From: a virus | Length of the DNA: 42,440 nt | Direction: 5' to 3' (one strand) | IMG/VR virus record: IMGVR_UViG_3300032307_000162 | Coordinates: 1 to 42,440 of that record | In this document: in pieces, positions 17,228-24,970 of the stretch | Position numbering within the stretch: position 1 is the stretch's first letter | Layout: every line of letters begins with the position of its first letter | Made by a program: the position numbers and the translations under genes | The notes under the pieces: model-generated | The model's database searches: none | What the model saw: the letters and a program-made list of their open reading frames with translations, nothing else | Told to the model about the DNA's origin: nothing

Positions 17228-17256
17228 TACAAAAAGTCTCCAATTAACTACGTATA

Positions 17257-17264
17257 TATTTATC
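17257..17264 (-). promoter_or_regulatory. Possible T4-type late promoter box (GATAAATA)
   Basis: GATAAATA on the minus strand in the 38-base gap upstream of the gene starting at 17227, 29 bases before its ATG. It is the only such box I found in a minus-strand gap. An 8-base match in AT-rich DNA may be chance. Confidence 0.3.
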
Positions 17265-17265
17265 C

Positions 17266-17514
17266 TTATTTAGAAGGTTCGAACCCTCCGCCGTCCATTG
17301 AAACTGTAATGACGTCTGAATCTACACTGCGTTTAAGAGCATTATACATGCTTTCGTAATCTTGATTCATCTTATTCATAATTTCAGCCAATGCTAAACT
17401 TAACAATCTAGCTTGTTGTATAGGCAGTTTAATTTCTTTTTGCTGGCTAAGTTCTGCACCGCGCACTTGTTGAATAAACTGTGTAATTGGATTTAGATTA
17501 ATCTGATTTTGCAT
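17266..17514 (-). CDS. Unknown small protein, 82 aa
   Basis: A mostly helical protein (AELSQQKEIKLPIQQARLLS, then LALAEIMNKMNQDYESMYNA) ending in a short Gly-rich tail. No membrane segment or known motif. Its start overlaps the end of the upstream gene by 17 bases. Function unknown. Confidence 0.55.
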   Translation of the reverse strand: MQNQINLNPITQFIQQVRGAELSQQKEIKLPIQQARLLSLALAEIMNKMNQDYESMYNALKRSVDSDVITVSMDGGGFEPSK

Positions 17515-17977
17515 TTGCCAACACCGCCTTCATTTCAATTTTACTTTTAAACGGTCCTTTGTAAGGATTACGTTCAATAGTTATTGCCTTGGGACAAAAT
17601 GATTTGACCCATCCTTTGTTAAATTTAATAACATAATGGCCTGCGCAGTAAAGACTTTTACTTGCATTGCTTTTAGAAAACAAAGGCAACTTGCGTTGTA
17701 CATCGTACATAGAGTTGAAAGGTTTACAGCTAGTTGGATATCCGTGACATTCGAACGGTTCAGTAGTAGTAACTTTTACTTTGGTATTTTTAACAAAAAA
17801 ATCACTGCCAAATTGTTTAGTTAAGTCGTCTTTTTTATTAAACATTACTTCACCATTGTGGCTACTTAAAATAAACTTGTTATTTTCTTTCTTATGTAGT
17901 GTGGCAATTTTTTGTCCGTCTTGTTCCACAATCCAAAACTTACCATCTACAATCGGTTTAGCATGTATTTCGGTCAT
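17498..17977 (-). CDS. Unknown protein, 159 aa
   Basis: A basic, beta-rich protein. N-terminal strands (KFWIVEQDGQKIATLHKKEN) are followed by a segment with four cysteines (ECHGYPTSCKPF, SLYCAGH, SFCPKA) that could bind a metal or form a compact core. I do not recognise the family. It follows the 292-residue gene by eight bases. Confidence 0.55.
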   Translation of the reverse strand: MTEIHAKPIVDGKFWIVEQDGQKIATLHKKENNKFILSSHNGEVMFNKKDDLTKQFGSDFFVKNTKVKVTTTEPFECHGYPTSCKPFNSMYDVQRKLPLFSKSNASKSLYCAGHYVIKFNKGWVKSFCPKAITIERNPYKGPFKSKIEMKAVLANAKSD

Positions 17978-17985
17978 ATTTTTCC

Positions 17986-18864
17986 TTATTCTTTATCTGG
18001 GTCTATGGCAATACCACGCCATTTTTTAATTACTACTTGCTCGTTGTTCCAGTCGTTAACCCAACTGTTACCATTCCATAAAACATGATACTGGTGTCCT
18101 GTTTCAATCTCCGCTTCGTATTTTCCTTCACGTACTGGATCGATTGTTGACGGAAACCATTCGGTCAATTCGTATGTGATATCGTCCATGTCTTTGTATC
18201 GTTCCCACTTGCCATCCTTTTGAGAACCGGCAATATAGAATCCAAAGTCGGAACTTTTACCGTTAGTGCTACCACCGTTGTTATCAATGTCTTCACCATC
18301 ATACGTAATCATACTGACAATTTCGTTGCCGTCGATTTCATCGTAGCTGATGCATAATTTTGAACTATCGAACGGTTGTGTAAGTTCAATCTCACCTTCA
18401 AAGAATGTACCTTTTTCGCTACTAACTCCAATAAACACTACAGTTCCTGGATCCTTACTGTCGATCCACACTTCGTCACCACAGCCAATTTCTGGACTGC
18501 CGTCACTGTAACCGTCAATACCTTCGAGACTAGTTTCGTAAACAGTGTCTCCGTTTTCGTTGCATATCTGTAGTGTTCCGGCATTTCTATCAACACCGTT
18601 GACGTGACCCATGTTGTCACACTCATACCAACTGCCCGGCTCAAACGGCCACATGTCTTCTGGAATATCATTTTCGTCTGCGTAATCACTGTCCCAAGCA
18701 AAGTCGCTTACACTGAGTCTGCGTTGTTTAAAGTAATCGTATACCTTACGATCAACAGTACCCATGACATATTCGCCACCGTATCCCCATAGTTGTATGG
18801 TGTAAGTACAAGGTGTGAACTTTAGAATGTCCATGAGTTCTTGTTTTTCTTCTTTAGTTGCCAT
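17986..18864 (-). CDS. Unknown strongly acidic protein, 292 aa
   Basis: Rich in Asp, Glu, Gly and Trp, with no recognised catalytic motif. The N-terminus FTPCTYTIQLWGYGGEYVMG looks like a beta domain. The middle is dominated by acidic, Gly-rich strands, and the last 40 residues (YEAEIETGHQYHVLWNGNSW) form another beta segment. The strong negative charge could mimic DNA, but this is speculative. It is one base downstream of the tiny zinc-ribbon gene. Confidence 0.55.
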   Translation of the reverse strand: MATKEEKQELMDILKFTPCTYTIQLWGYGGEYVMGTVDRKVYDYFKQRRLSVSDFAWDSDYADENDIPEDMWPFEPGSWYECDNMGHVNGVDRNAGTLQICNENGDTVYETSLEGIDGYSDGSPEIGCGDEVWIDSKDPGTVVFIGVSSEKGTFFEGEIELTQPFDSSKLCISYDEIDGNEIVSMITYDGEDIDNNGGSTNGKSSDFGFYIAGSQKDGKWERYKDMDDITYELTEWFPSTIDPVREGKYEAEIETGHQYHVLWNGNSWVNDWNNEQVVIKKWRGIAIDPDKE

Positions 18865-18865
18865 G

Positions 18866-19018
18866 TCAGCCTCTTCTAAAAAGATGTTTGATAAACTGTA
18901 TTAGATTAACGTATCTAAAATGATAATCGGTTAGCATTGGCTGGCTATGAGGACAACGGCCTTGCCTCCAATCGCAATCTGATTTTATTTCTTCCCCACA
19001 TGTATTACATTTGCTCAT
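18866..19018 (-). CDS. Tiny zinc-ribbon-like protein, 50 aa
   Basis: A 50-residue frame with ATG at 19018 overlapping the exonuclease stop by ATGA and ending one base before the next ATG, so it fits perfectly in the operon. The sequence begins MSKCNTCGEEIKSDCDWRQG and continues RCPHSQP, giving four cysteines (CxxC, then C, then C) near the N-terminus, with a histidine close to the last. This suggests a small zinc-binding module. The C-terminal half is basic and aromatic (FIKHLFRRG). Function unknown. Confidence 0.6.
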   Translation of the reverse strand: MSKCNTCGEEIKSDCDWRQGRCPHSQPMLTDYHFRYVNLIQFIKHLFRRG

Positions 19019-20034
19019 GTTGTGCTCTCAAATAAATTAACTGCTGATTTAGTAGTAGGATATTTGGCTTGGAACGGTTCCGCATATGACTGAATGTTAT
19101 CAGCGACTTTTTTCATATCCCATGCGTTACAAAATTTCAACATACGAATACCGACTTGATCAACTGTTTTTGGCACAGCAAATTCTCGGATAGTATCGTT
19201 AATTATTTTGCGTATCTCTTCAGGTTGTGCAGTCAAGTCGCACAGTGTCACGTTACGTTGGTAATCGTCTAATACTCTATGCTCGACACCGTTGTGATCT
19301 ACCCAGCGTTGAAGCATGAGATTGTTCCAATTAAATCCTTTTGCATTACGATCTTCGAAAGCTTCAGTAAGACCGACTTTGTTCTTACTACCTTTAGTAC
19401 GAACCCCAGGATATGCACTAAAGACATTATCGCTAGTATCGCCACGCATACATTTTTCAAACAGCATCCATGCTGGATCTTGTGCTGGCTTAGGTTCACC
19501 AGTTTTCTTATCCTTAACAATCTTGCCTTTAGCATCAAAGGTGCCTTCGTGGGTAATATGTAATTCTCCCACACCATTATATTGGCTTACAGTAGGACTA
19601 ACCAATTGTGCAAAATCGCCGTCTGTTGAAATAATAACATGGCGATCATTTGGGTGTGCTTGAATAAAGCCTGCAATTAAATCGTCTGCTTCTAGTTGTT
19701 TATGTTGTAGTACTGTACAGTTGGTCTTTTCTGTAATAAAGTTTTTAAATTCGTCAAACGCTTCCCAGAAAAGTTTATCTTCTTCTGCTTCTTTAACAGT
19801 ATGCGCCGCCCGTGCTTCTGCTCGATTTGCTTTGTAAGGAGCATAAAAGTCTTTACGCCAGCTACGCCCTTCGAGGCAGAATACTACATGTGTACCACCA
19901 AAGTCTTTCCACGCTTTTTTAATACTGTTAAATGTAATATGAAAAGCCATGCCAAGTTTGATATCAGCAGAACCTTGAACAACGTGTCTAGCACGGAAAA
20001 ATGTGTTAGCTGTATCAACTAAAATGTAAGTCAT
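19015..20034 (-). CDS. 5'-3' exonuclease / RNase H (T4 Rnh-like flap nuclease), 339 aa
   Basis: Removes RNA primers and flaps during lagging-strand synthesis. The N-terminus MTYILVDTANTFFRARHV has the first catalytic Asp. YAPYKANRAEAR is the family signature after it. EADDLIAGFIQ and STDGDFAQL supply further metal-binding acidic residues. The length is close to T4 RNase H (305 residues). It lies in the FolE/QueE operon and overlaps both neighbours by ATGA. Confidence 0.88.
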   Translation of the reverse strand: MTYILVDTANTFFRARHVVQGSADIKLGMAFHITFNSIKKAWKDFGGTHVVFCLEGRSWRKDFYAPYKANRAEARAAHTVKEAEEDKLFWEAFDEFKNFITEKTNCTVLQHKQLEADDLIAGFIQAHPNDRHVIISTDGDFAQLVSPTVSQYNGVGELHITHEGTFDAKGKIVKDKKTGEPKPAQDPAWMLFEKCMRGDTSDNVFSAYPGVRTKGSKNKVGLTEAFEDRNAKGFNWNNLMLQRWVDHNGVEHRVLDDYQRNVTLCDLTAQPEEIRKIINDTIREFAVPKTVDQVGIRMLKFCNAWDMKKVADNIQSYAEPFQAKYPTTKSAVNLFESTT

Positions 20035-20615
20035 TTATAATATTCCATATCTGCCGCAAATACAAACCGGTAATCATCTGAGTCGGATATTCCGGGCCTA
20101 TGCCACAGTTTACTAGGATATACGATCCAAGTCAATTCTTTTGGTGTTACGAATGTAGTGTCGTTAAAATCTGGGTAGTTTAACGCAAATTCTGTTCCTG
20201 CTGTATCGTAATTGGTAACATCTTTTGGAATATGAACATAAAAAATACCACTAACAGTATCTGTAGTACCATCATTATCGTTTATGTGATGATTATGCCA
20301 AAGTTTAGTTTTATCTTCGTCTGCTTGGCCTTGTTGATTAGTCATAAAAACCCAACTCATTATGTTTTTAATACGGACTTCTTTTCCTAAAAACATAAAA
20401 CAACTATAGATAAAACTTTGGCGCATTTTAAGAAAAACAGGTTCGGGCCTAGCAAACAAATTTTCCTTAGTTTGAAACTTGGGACTATTTTTAAAATAAT
20501 TGCCAGAATCAATTATGCTTCTTGCCACAGTTTTTATACTGTCAGCATCGGACTGTGTGAGCAATGACGAAAAATCGTATTTGTCTATGTACTCGTTGCT
20601 GTTGACAATTTTCAT
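20031..20615 (-). CDS. Putative 2OG-Fe(II) oxygenase-like protein, 194 aa
   Basis: The middle and C-terminus follow the pattern of small 2-oxoglutarate/Fe(II) oxygenases: LWHNHHINDNDG, then VSGIFYVHIP, GTEFALNYPD, WIVYPSKLWHRPG and a final YRFVFAADMEYY. Histidines at WHNHH and LWHRPG are candidate iron ligands. The first motif is not a clean HxD, so I am not certain it is an active enzyme. It is ATGA-coupled on both sides. The substrate could be a modified base, a protein or a small molecule. Confidence 0.5.
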   Translation of the reverse strand: MKIVNSNEYIDKYDFSSLLTQSDADSIKTVARSIIDSGNYFKNSPKFQTKENLFARPEPVFLKMRQSFIYSCFMFLGKEVRIKNIMSWVFMTNQQGQADEDKTKLWHNHHINDNDGTTDTVSGIFYVHIPKDVTNYDTAGTEFALNYPDFNDTTFVTPKELTWIVYPSKLWHRPGISDSDDYRFVFAADMEYYK

Positions 20616-21064
20616 TCTACTTCAGCTCTACCGTTAGGAAGTTTACTTACATTGATATAACCAGCGCCTCGAGTAGTGTCAAGACCTTCTTCGCCTAGCA
20701 TATTTCTTGCCAAGTCTCTGAACCAGCGATCCACAATTTCTTCTTCAGGGTCGCCATCAAAGCCGTAACCTGCTTTCTTTAAGTCTTCGATGAAGAAAGC
20801 ATTCCAATCGAGTTCAAAGAATCCGTTACGAATATTGTCTTTGTTGACATGCGTGTCTAATACACAGACCCATGATTCGCCTCGGGCAGTGGCACGTTCT
20901 TTTGGTGTCAGTTTAGCCTGTATTTCTTCCTGTCGTGCTTTCTCGGCTTCTCGTAGATGTTCAGCTGTTTTATCCACGGCCGCTTCTAGACGAAGTTGTG
21001 TCTCTGCTAGGTGTTGCTCTACTTTGTCTAAACCAATTAGACGTTTGAAAAATTTTGTTAACAT
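20612..21064 (-). CDS. Unknown coiled-coil protein, 150 aa
   Basis: I place the start at the ATG at 21064, which overlaps the queE stop as TAATG; the frame extends four codons further. Residues 10-55 are a strong charged coiled coil (VEQHLAETQLRLEAAVDKTA). Residues 65-150 look like an alpha/beta domain (SWVCVLDTHVNKDNIRNGFF, then EEIVDRWFRDLARNMLGEEG). No known family. It lies between queE and the oxygenase-like gene. Confidence 0.6.
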   Translation of the reverse strand: MLTKFFKRLIGLDKVEQHLAETQLRLEAAVDKTAEHLREAEKARQEEIQAKLTPKERATARGESWVCVLDTHVNKDNIRNGFFELDWNAFFIEDLKKAGYGFDGDPEEEIVDRWFRDLARNMLGEEGLDTTRGAGYINVSKLPNGRAEVE

Positions 21065-21918
21065 TAAGTTCCCCACTCATTTTTAAATAACGGCACTTGC
21101 AATCTATCGCTGTAGCGTAAGCCATTCTTCATTGCTAAGTCTGCCACTGTACGATTGTTTAGTGCGTACACACTTTCCACACCACCGACTGGCATTAGAT
21201 AAACATGTCCTTTAAATCCTGCTTGTCGAAATGTAGCAATAGCTCGTTCAGCATCGGTAAAGTCTTGCTGGGTAGCAATGACAAATTTCAAATATGCAGT
21301 ACCGACTTCCTCGTACTCGCAAACTACATCTGGACAAATAGCATCTTCCCACTTTTCACCACTGCATGGAAGTTTAGCACTAACTGAGAACGTCAGCTCT
21401 TTGCCTACTTCGCTGTTCCACTTTCTCAAGTATTCTTTAAATTCTGGAGTCAGCTTTTGAGTACCATTTGTCTCAAACGTAATTTCTTTCAAACTACGCA
21501 TTTTAGGATTGTTCAACAAGTCTGGATAAGCACGTTGCCAACCTAGCAAAGGCTCCCCGCCTGTAATAACTAAATGTTCATCGTGCCATTCTTCAAACGG
21601 GATAATTTCCATAATGCGGTCTACAATAGCTTCGCTGGTAAGCATTGGACTTAAATCCTTAAACTCGGGCATCCAACTAGCATAGCTATCACATCCTGTA
21701 CTGACTAACGGCAAGTCTTCATACTTTTGAAACGACTCGATCATTGTATGTGTTGCGGCAATGTCTGTTGCTTCGTGACTTACTTCCCCGCGTGGCATAC
21801 CAAAGCCTGCACATTTAAAATTACATCCAAAGGTTCTAAGAAATACACTAGGTACTCCCATATAGCGTCCTTCGCCTTGTATACTGTAAAACAGTTCCGC
21901 TATCTTAATCTTACTCAT
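21064..21918 (-). CDS. queE: QueE-like radical SAM 7-carboxy-7-deazaguanine synthase, 284 aa
   Basis: Converts 6-carboxytetrahydropterin into 7-carboxy-7-deazaguanine. The N-terminus has the QueE signature AELFYSIQGEGRYMGVPSVF, followed by LRTFGCNFKC (C32, C36) and VITGGEPLL, which binds SAM. The third cluster cysteine is not at its usual place after C36 but appears to be C76 in GCDSYASW, after a 39-residue insertion. The radical SAM site is therefore C-x3-C-x39-C. It is coupled to a 74-residue gene upstream and lies three genes after folE. Confidence 0.88.
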   Translation of the reverse strand: MSKIKIAELFYSIQGEGRYMGVPSVFLRTFGCNFKCAGFGMPRGEVSHEATDIAATHTMIESFQKYEDLPLVSTGCDSYASWMPEFKDLSPMLTSEAIVDRIMEIIPFEEWHDEHLVITGGEPLLGWQRAYPDLLNNPKMRSLKEITFETNGTQKLTPEFKEYLRKWNSEVGKELTFSVSAKLPCSGEKWEDAICPDVVCEYEEVGTAYLKFVIATQQDFTDAERAIATFRQAGFKGHVYLMPVGGVESVYALNNRTVADLAMKNGLRYSDRLQVPLFKNEWGT

Positions 21919-22135
21919 CTTGGTCTCTTTCTAAATATTGTGTTACTTGATCTTCTGCATCTATGTATGTTTCCGCATAGACTTTGAACTTGGCCACATT
22001 GTTTTTAATAGAAATGTCAAAAGGTACTACACCCATTGGAAGCCAGTTGTCTTCAACTTCTCTAACAATTTCAAATTCTTGCATTGACTTAATTTTTCTA
22101 AAAAGTTCATCTGCAATATCTTTAGCATTACTCAT
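21911..22135 (-). CDS. Unknown small protein, 74 aa
   Basis: An acidic protein with a helical N-terminus (NAKDIADELFRKIKSMQEFE) followed by strands (NWLPMGVVPFDISIKNNVAK). It overlaps queE by eight bases and the upstream gene by ATGA. No family recognised; its place between folE and queE may mean an accessory role in the pathway. Confidence 0.55.
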   Translation of the reverse strand: MSNAKDIADELFRKIKSMQEFEIVREVEDNWLPMGVVPFDISIKNNVAKFKVYAETYIDAEDQVTQYLERDQDE

Positions 22136-22512
22136 ACACAGTCACCTTGTTCGGCCATCTTTGCTGTAGCTGATTTTTCTTTTCGTTGCTTGTTGAATTC
22201 TTTCACGTCTTTAACTGCCAACTGCAATACATTGGCATAGTTTAATGTCTGCTGTTCGGACATGATAATAGTAGATTCACGTTCAACATATCCCTTAGTT
22301 AGCAATGTCCAAATGATCTTCCAGCGATTCGATTGCCACCATTTTGTTTTTTGTTTAGAATAGATAGTTACAGTGACTCCGTGGTCTTCTGCTTCTACCC
22401 ACACATCATGTGAATGATCACAGTCTCCGCATTCGCAGACAATTTGATAAATTTTAGCATCGCCGTAATCTTTACGAAGTAAAATACCTTCTGCTGGAAT
22501 TTGATTTATCAT
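22132..22512 (-). CDS. Unknown protein, 126 aa
   Basis: The N-terminal part has a cysteine cluster, CECGDCDHSHD, resembling a metal-binding knuckle. It continues with WWQSNRWKIIWTLLTKGYVE, similar to a segment of the gene at 16539-16946, and ends in a basic helix. It is ATGA-coupled to folE upstream and to the 74-residue gene downstream. Function unknown. Confidence 0.6.
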   Translation of the reverse strand: MINQIPAEGILLRKDYGDAKIYQIVCECGDCDHSHDVWVEAEDHGVTVTIYSKQKTKWWQSNRWKIIWTLLTKGYVERESTIIMSEQQTLNYANVLQLAVKDVKEFNKQRKEKSATAKMAEQGDCV

Positions 22513-23210
22513 CTTGGAGCAAAGTCCTGTTGTAGTTTAATATTGTCAAAAAACTCTTTCTTTGTACCTGCGTCTGTATTAAATGCACCTTTAAGAACAG
22601 TAGTTTGCGTTAAACTACTATGTGCCATAATGCCACGATTTTCACAACATCCGTGAACAGCTTGAATGTATACGCCTACGTTTTCCGAGTCTGTGGCTTT
22701 TTGGATTTCCCTAGCAATATCATTACAAAGTTCCTCCTGGAGAGTACCACGTCTGGCGCACCATTGTGCGATGCGTGTGTATTTAGATAAGCCAATAAGT
22801 TTCTGAGCGGCAATAATGCCAATATAAGCAACGCCAGTAACGGGTTGGTGATGATGACTACACATACTACGCAACTCACTACGAACCACCAACATGCCTT
22901 CATATCTGTCCTCGCTATCATTAGGAAACGCTGTAGCGTCTGGAGCAGGTTCATAACGACCTGCCATAATTTCATTGTAGTACATTTTAGCCAATCGGCG
23001 AGCTGTACCTTTACTGTTGGGATCGTTCTCGCGATCAATCAGCAACGTGTCTAACACTTTTTCAAATGCTTCAGTTGCTTCGTTAATAAGTTGTTCTTTA
23101 TCAAGCCCGTCTAGGTAAGAGGAGATATTATCTCCAGCCCAAAAACGTTTGTTATCATTTTTCATTTTTTCGCGAATAACTTGCGAAAGGTTTTTACTAG
23201 TATCTGTCAA
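22509..23210 (-). CDS. folE: GTP cyclohydrolase I FolE, 233 aa
   Basis: Converts GTP to 7,8-dihydroneopterin triphosphate, the first step of both folate and 7-deazaguanine synthesis. The zinc site is intact: C117 and H120 in CSHHHQP and C188 in VHGCCENRGI. The strand QKLIGLSKYTRIAQWCARR and the downstream QEELCNDIA are typical of the type IA enzyme. The length of 233 is normal. It is the first gene behind the promoter at 23252-23280. With QueE, DpdA and the QueD-like gene it indicates that the product serves DNA modification. Confidence 0.95.
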   Translation of the reverse strand: MTDTSKNLSQVIREKMKNDNKRFWAGDNISSYLDGLDKEQLINEATEAFEKVLDTLLIDRENDPNSKGTARRLAKMYYNEIMAGRYEPAPDATAFPNDSEDRYEGMLVVRSELRSMCSHHHQPVTGVAYIGIIAAQKLIGLSKYTRIAQWCARRGTLQEELCNDIAREIQKATDSENVGVYIQAVHGCCENRGIMAHSSLTQTTVLKGAFNTDAGTKKEFFDNIKLQQDFAPR

Positions 23211-23251
23211 TTATAATCTCCGAGTTATAGACGTGGATGTCGTATACAAAT

Positions 23252-23280
23252 AGTATATAGGTTTATTTAGGCCGTGTCAA
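23252..23280 (-). promoter_or_regulatory. Sigma-70 promoter for the folE-queE operon (TTGACA-17-TATACT)
   Basis: TTGACA (23280-23275), 17-base spacer and TATACT (23257-23252), 42 bases before the folE start. The -35 box overlaps the stop codon of the upstream gene. No terminator precedes it, so read-through from the clamp-dpdA operon is also expected. Confidence 0.78.
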
Positions 23281-23474
23281 ACTTTTCCTGCTCGAAGTTT
23301 TCGACATTCATTACGCACTTCAGGTGGAAAGTCTGGGCTAATTTCCGCCATTCTACAGTCGTATGTTTTACCGTTTTGTTTTGGAAAAACAAAAAACATA
23401 ATAAGAAAAGCAATTATACTAGCAAAAATTACTAGACTTATTTCTATAATTTCTCGCTTACTAGTATTCGACAT
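23277..23474 (-). CDS. Small single-pass membrane protein, 65 aa
   Basis: One hydrophobic segment at residues about 9-31 (EISLVIFASIIAFLIMFFVF) followed by a soluble tail with two cysteines. It is preceded by AAGGA nine bases upstream of the ATG and overlaps the previous gene by 31 bases. Function unknown; it could be an inner-membrane protein acting on the host. Confidence 0.55.
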   Translation of the reverse strand: MSNTSKREIIEISLVIFASIIAFLIMFFVFPKQNGKTYDCRMAEISPDFPPEVRNECRKLRAGKV

Positions 23475-23659
23475 AGATCGGCATCCTTTTTATTTTTAAA
23501 AGTAAACAGCATGTATTCGGCAGTAGGTTGAGAAAGGTATTTGTTGCCTGGCAATCCAAATACCTCCATAATATCTGCACATGTGTGATTCCACCAGTGC
23601 CCTGATTGATTATCCCATGTAATCTTTACAACACAGTCATTTATTTGATCGCTGTTCAT
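23444..23659 (-). CDS. Unknown small protein, 71 aa
   Basis: A soluble protein with HWWNHTCADIMEVFGLPGNK followed by LFTFKNKKDADLCRILVSEK. The pattern suggests a small alpha/beta domain. The start lies inside the preceding 58-residue gene, with a 23-base overlap. No family recognised. Confidence 0.5.
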   Translation of the reverse strand: MNSDQINDCVVKITWDNQSGHWWNHTCADIMEVFGLPGNKYLSQPTAEYMLFTFKNKKDADLCRILVSEKL

Positions 23660-23813
23660 TTTTTAACATTTTTAGTTCGTCTTCCAAATACGATTTATAT
23701 TCGCTGAGAATCTCTAACTTACGTCCAGCTTCTCCTGAGTTTCTTAGTAAATCAAGATCTAGAGTCACTTGTTGAATCTTGCTAGTGATATCGGCAATGG
23801 ATAACTCGTTCAT
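23637..23813 (-). CDS. Tiny coiled-coil protein, 58 aa
   Basis: A 58-residue frame with ATG at 23813 that overlaps the stop of the membrane-protein gene by ATGA and fills an otherwise empty gap. The product is almost entirely helical (MNELSIADITSKIQQVTLDL, then GRKLEILSEYKSYLEDELKM), a likely coiled coil. Function unknown. Confidence 0.6.
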   Translation of the reverse strand: MNELSIADITSKIQQVTLDLDLLRNSGEAGRKLEILSEYKSYLEDELKMLKNEQRSNK

Positions 23814-24007
23814 TTTTTACCACCAAAACGCAAACCAGTTAAACTACCAAAGATTAAAAAGTAAGCGGCCCAAGTTTGCCAAGTATAAGGAATCGCCAAC
23901 ATAGGAAACAGAGTGTTTAAGCTCCAAATACCTAACAACGGTCCAAACACAATTACTGCTATAATTAGACTAACGCCCAGAATAAGTTTCAAAATATTTT
24001 TAATCAT
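23810..24007 (-). CDS. Small membrane protein, 65 aa
   Basis: I start it at the ATG at 24007, which overlaps the phosphoribosyltransferase stop by ATGA, not at 24070. A hydrophobic segment at residues 4-28 (LKLILGVSLIIAVIVFGPLL) and a second moderately hydrophobic one at about 45-60 (TWAAYFLIFGSLTGL) give one or two membrane spans. Function unknown. Confidence 0.6.
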   Translation of the reverse strand: MIKNILKLILGVSLIIAVIVFGPLLGIWSLNTLFPMLAIPYTWQTWAAYFLIFGSLTGLRFGGKK

Positions 24008-24522
24008 TTCCAAAAATCCTCCCATGGATAAACTAACCAGCAGTCGTCTTCTGCTTTGTTGACTTCCCATACAGAATAATCAACTGTTTCTTTACTTGCT
24101 AAATTATTTGTTAATGTGGCAATACGAACATTTTGTCCCCAAACATGTTCCCATCGTGCATCGTTAGGTAAACAACTAGATTGCCAATCTTCTTTAATCC
24201 ATGTAATTGTAGATCCTTGATCGTTGATGTCATCAACAACTAGGATATTTTTACAGAGCGGATCTCCAATAGAAGCCGCATTGTATCCAAATGCATCTTC
24301 GGCCATCCAGCAGTTAGACTCGCACTCGCCTCCGTCTCGCAGTTGTACTTTAAGAGTTTCTAACGGAACTTCCAAGTACTGACTGAGCAATGTAGCTGGA
24401 ATTAAACCACCGCGTGTGATGCCAACTATATAATCAGGTTTCCAGTCGCTGTTATTAATTTGACGAGCAATATCTAAACAAGCACCTTCTACTTGTTGCC
24501 AGGTGTAATAAATCTTTTTCAT
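24004..24522 (-). CDS. Phosphoribosyltransferase, xanthine/guanine type, 172 aa
   Basis: Type I phosphoribosyltransferase: PDYIVGITRGGLIPATLLSQ supplies the first PRPP loop and NILVVDDINDQGST the PRPP-binding signature with its two acidic residues. The length fits purine phosphoribosyltransferases such as Gpt. It would attach ribose-5-phosphate to a free purine base. In this operon an attractive role is salvage of the guanine that DpdA would release from DNA. Base specificity cannot be read from the sequence. Confidence 0.82.
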   Translation of the reverse strand: MKKIYYTWQQVEGACLDIARQINNSDWKPDYIVGITRGGLIPATLLSQYLEVPLETLKVQLRDGGECESNCWMAEDAFGYNAASIGDPLCKNILVVDDINDQGSTITWIKEDWQSSCLPNDARWEHVWGQNVRIATLTNNLASKETVDYSVWEVNKAEDDCWLVYPWEDFWK

Positions 24523-24740
24523 TGTAATACTGATCCTGTAAACGAGTTGACTTGATCTCGACTTGCAGAGATATTATCAACAATGTTATTGTAATCTTCG
24601 TCACTCATAGCAGTTTTATAAATGCTGAGTGCCTGGGCCATCATAATAGCGGCAACTGACATAGCGTTGTGGTCTTTAATCATACGAAGAGTAAAATCAA
24701 GATAGTCGTCGTACAACTCTTGTAATTGATCATTGTCCAT
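24519..24740 (-). CDS. Unknown small helical protein, 73 aa
   Basis: The ATG at 24740 overlaps the preceding stop as TAATG; the frame extends upstream but I prefer this start. The product is helical (MDNDQLQELYDDYLDFTLRM) with a hydrophobic middle (SVAAIMMAQALSIYKTAM) too short and mixed to be a clear membrane span. It is ATGA-coupled to the phosphoribosyltransferase gene. Confidence 0.55.
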   Translation of the reverse strand: MDNDQLQELYDDYLDFTLRMIKDHNAMSVAAIMMAQALSIYKTAMSDEDYNNIVDNISASRDQVNSFTGSVLQ

Positions 24741-24970
24741 TATGCAATTAATCCATGGGCCAATGCTTGACATTCTTCTTTAGTCATAAAGAAATTGTAT
24801 ACCTGTGAATCAACTACTTTACCATCCTTTAAACTTTCTTGAACCATGTCAATACTAAACAATCCTTTAGGCATTAGTACTTCGTGTTTCTTTAGTGTCA
24901 AGCGAAAGCCTTCGTGTTCTTTGATAACCATTTCTTTATAGCTATCTCTAACTGATTCATGTAGTTCCAT
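24740..24970 (-). CDS. Unknown small protein, 76 aa
   Basis: Of the possible starts, the ATG at 24970 has AAAGGAG six bases upstream, so I choose it over the ones at 24976 and 25033. It overlaps the previous gene by 14 bases. The product is alpha/beta (RDSYKEMVIKEHEGFRLTLK, then SQVYNFFMTKEECQALAHGL). No family recognised. Confidence 0.55.
   Translation of the reverse strand: MELHESVRDSYKEMVIKEHEGFRLTLKKHEVLMPKGLFSIDMVQESLKDGKVVDSQVYNFFMTKEECQALAHGLIA

Noticed and set aside
21064-21918. QueE judged inactive because Phe replaces the expected third cluster cysteine
   Set aside because: A later cysteine in GCDSYASW aligns with the usual CDT segment, so an insertion is a better explanation than loss of the cluster.
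22015-22020. Additional TTGACA box on the minus strand inside coding sequence
   Set aside because: No acceptable -10 box at 16-18 bases, and it lies within a gene.
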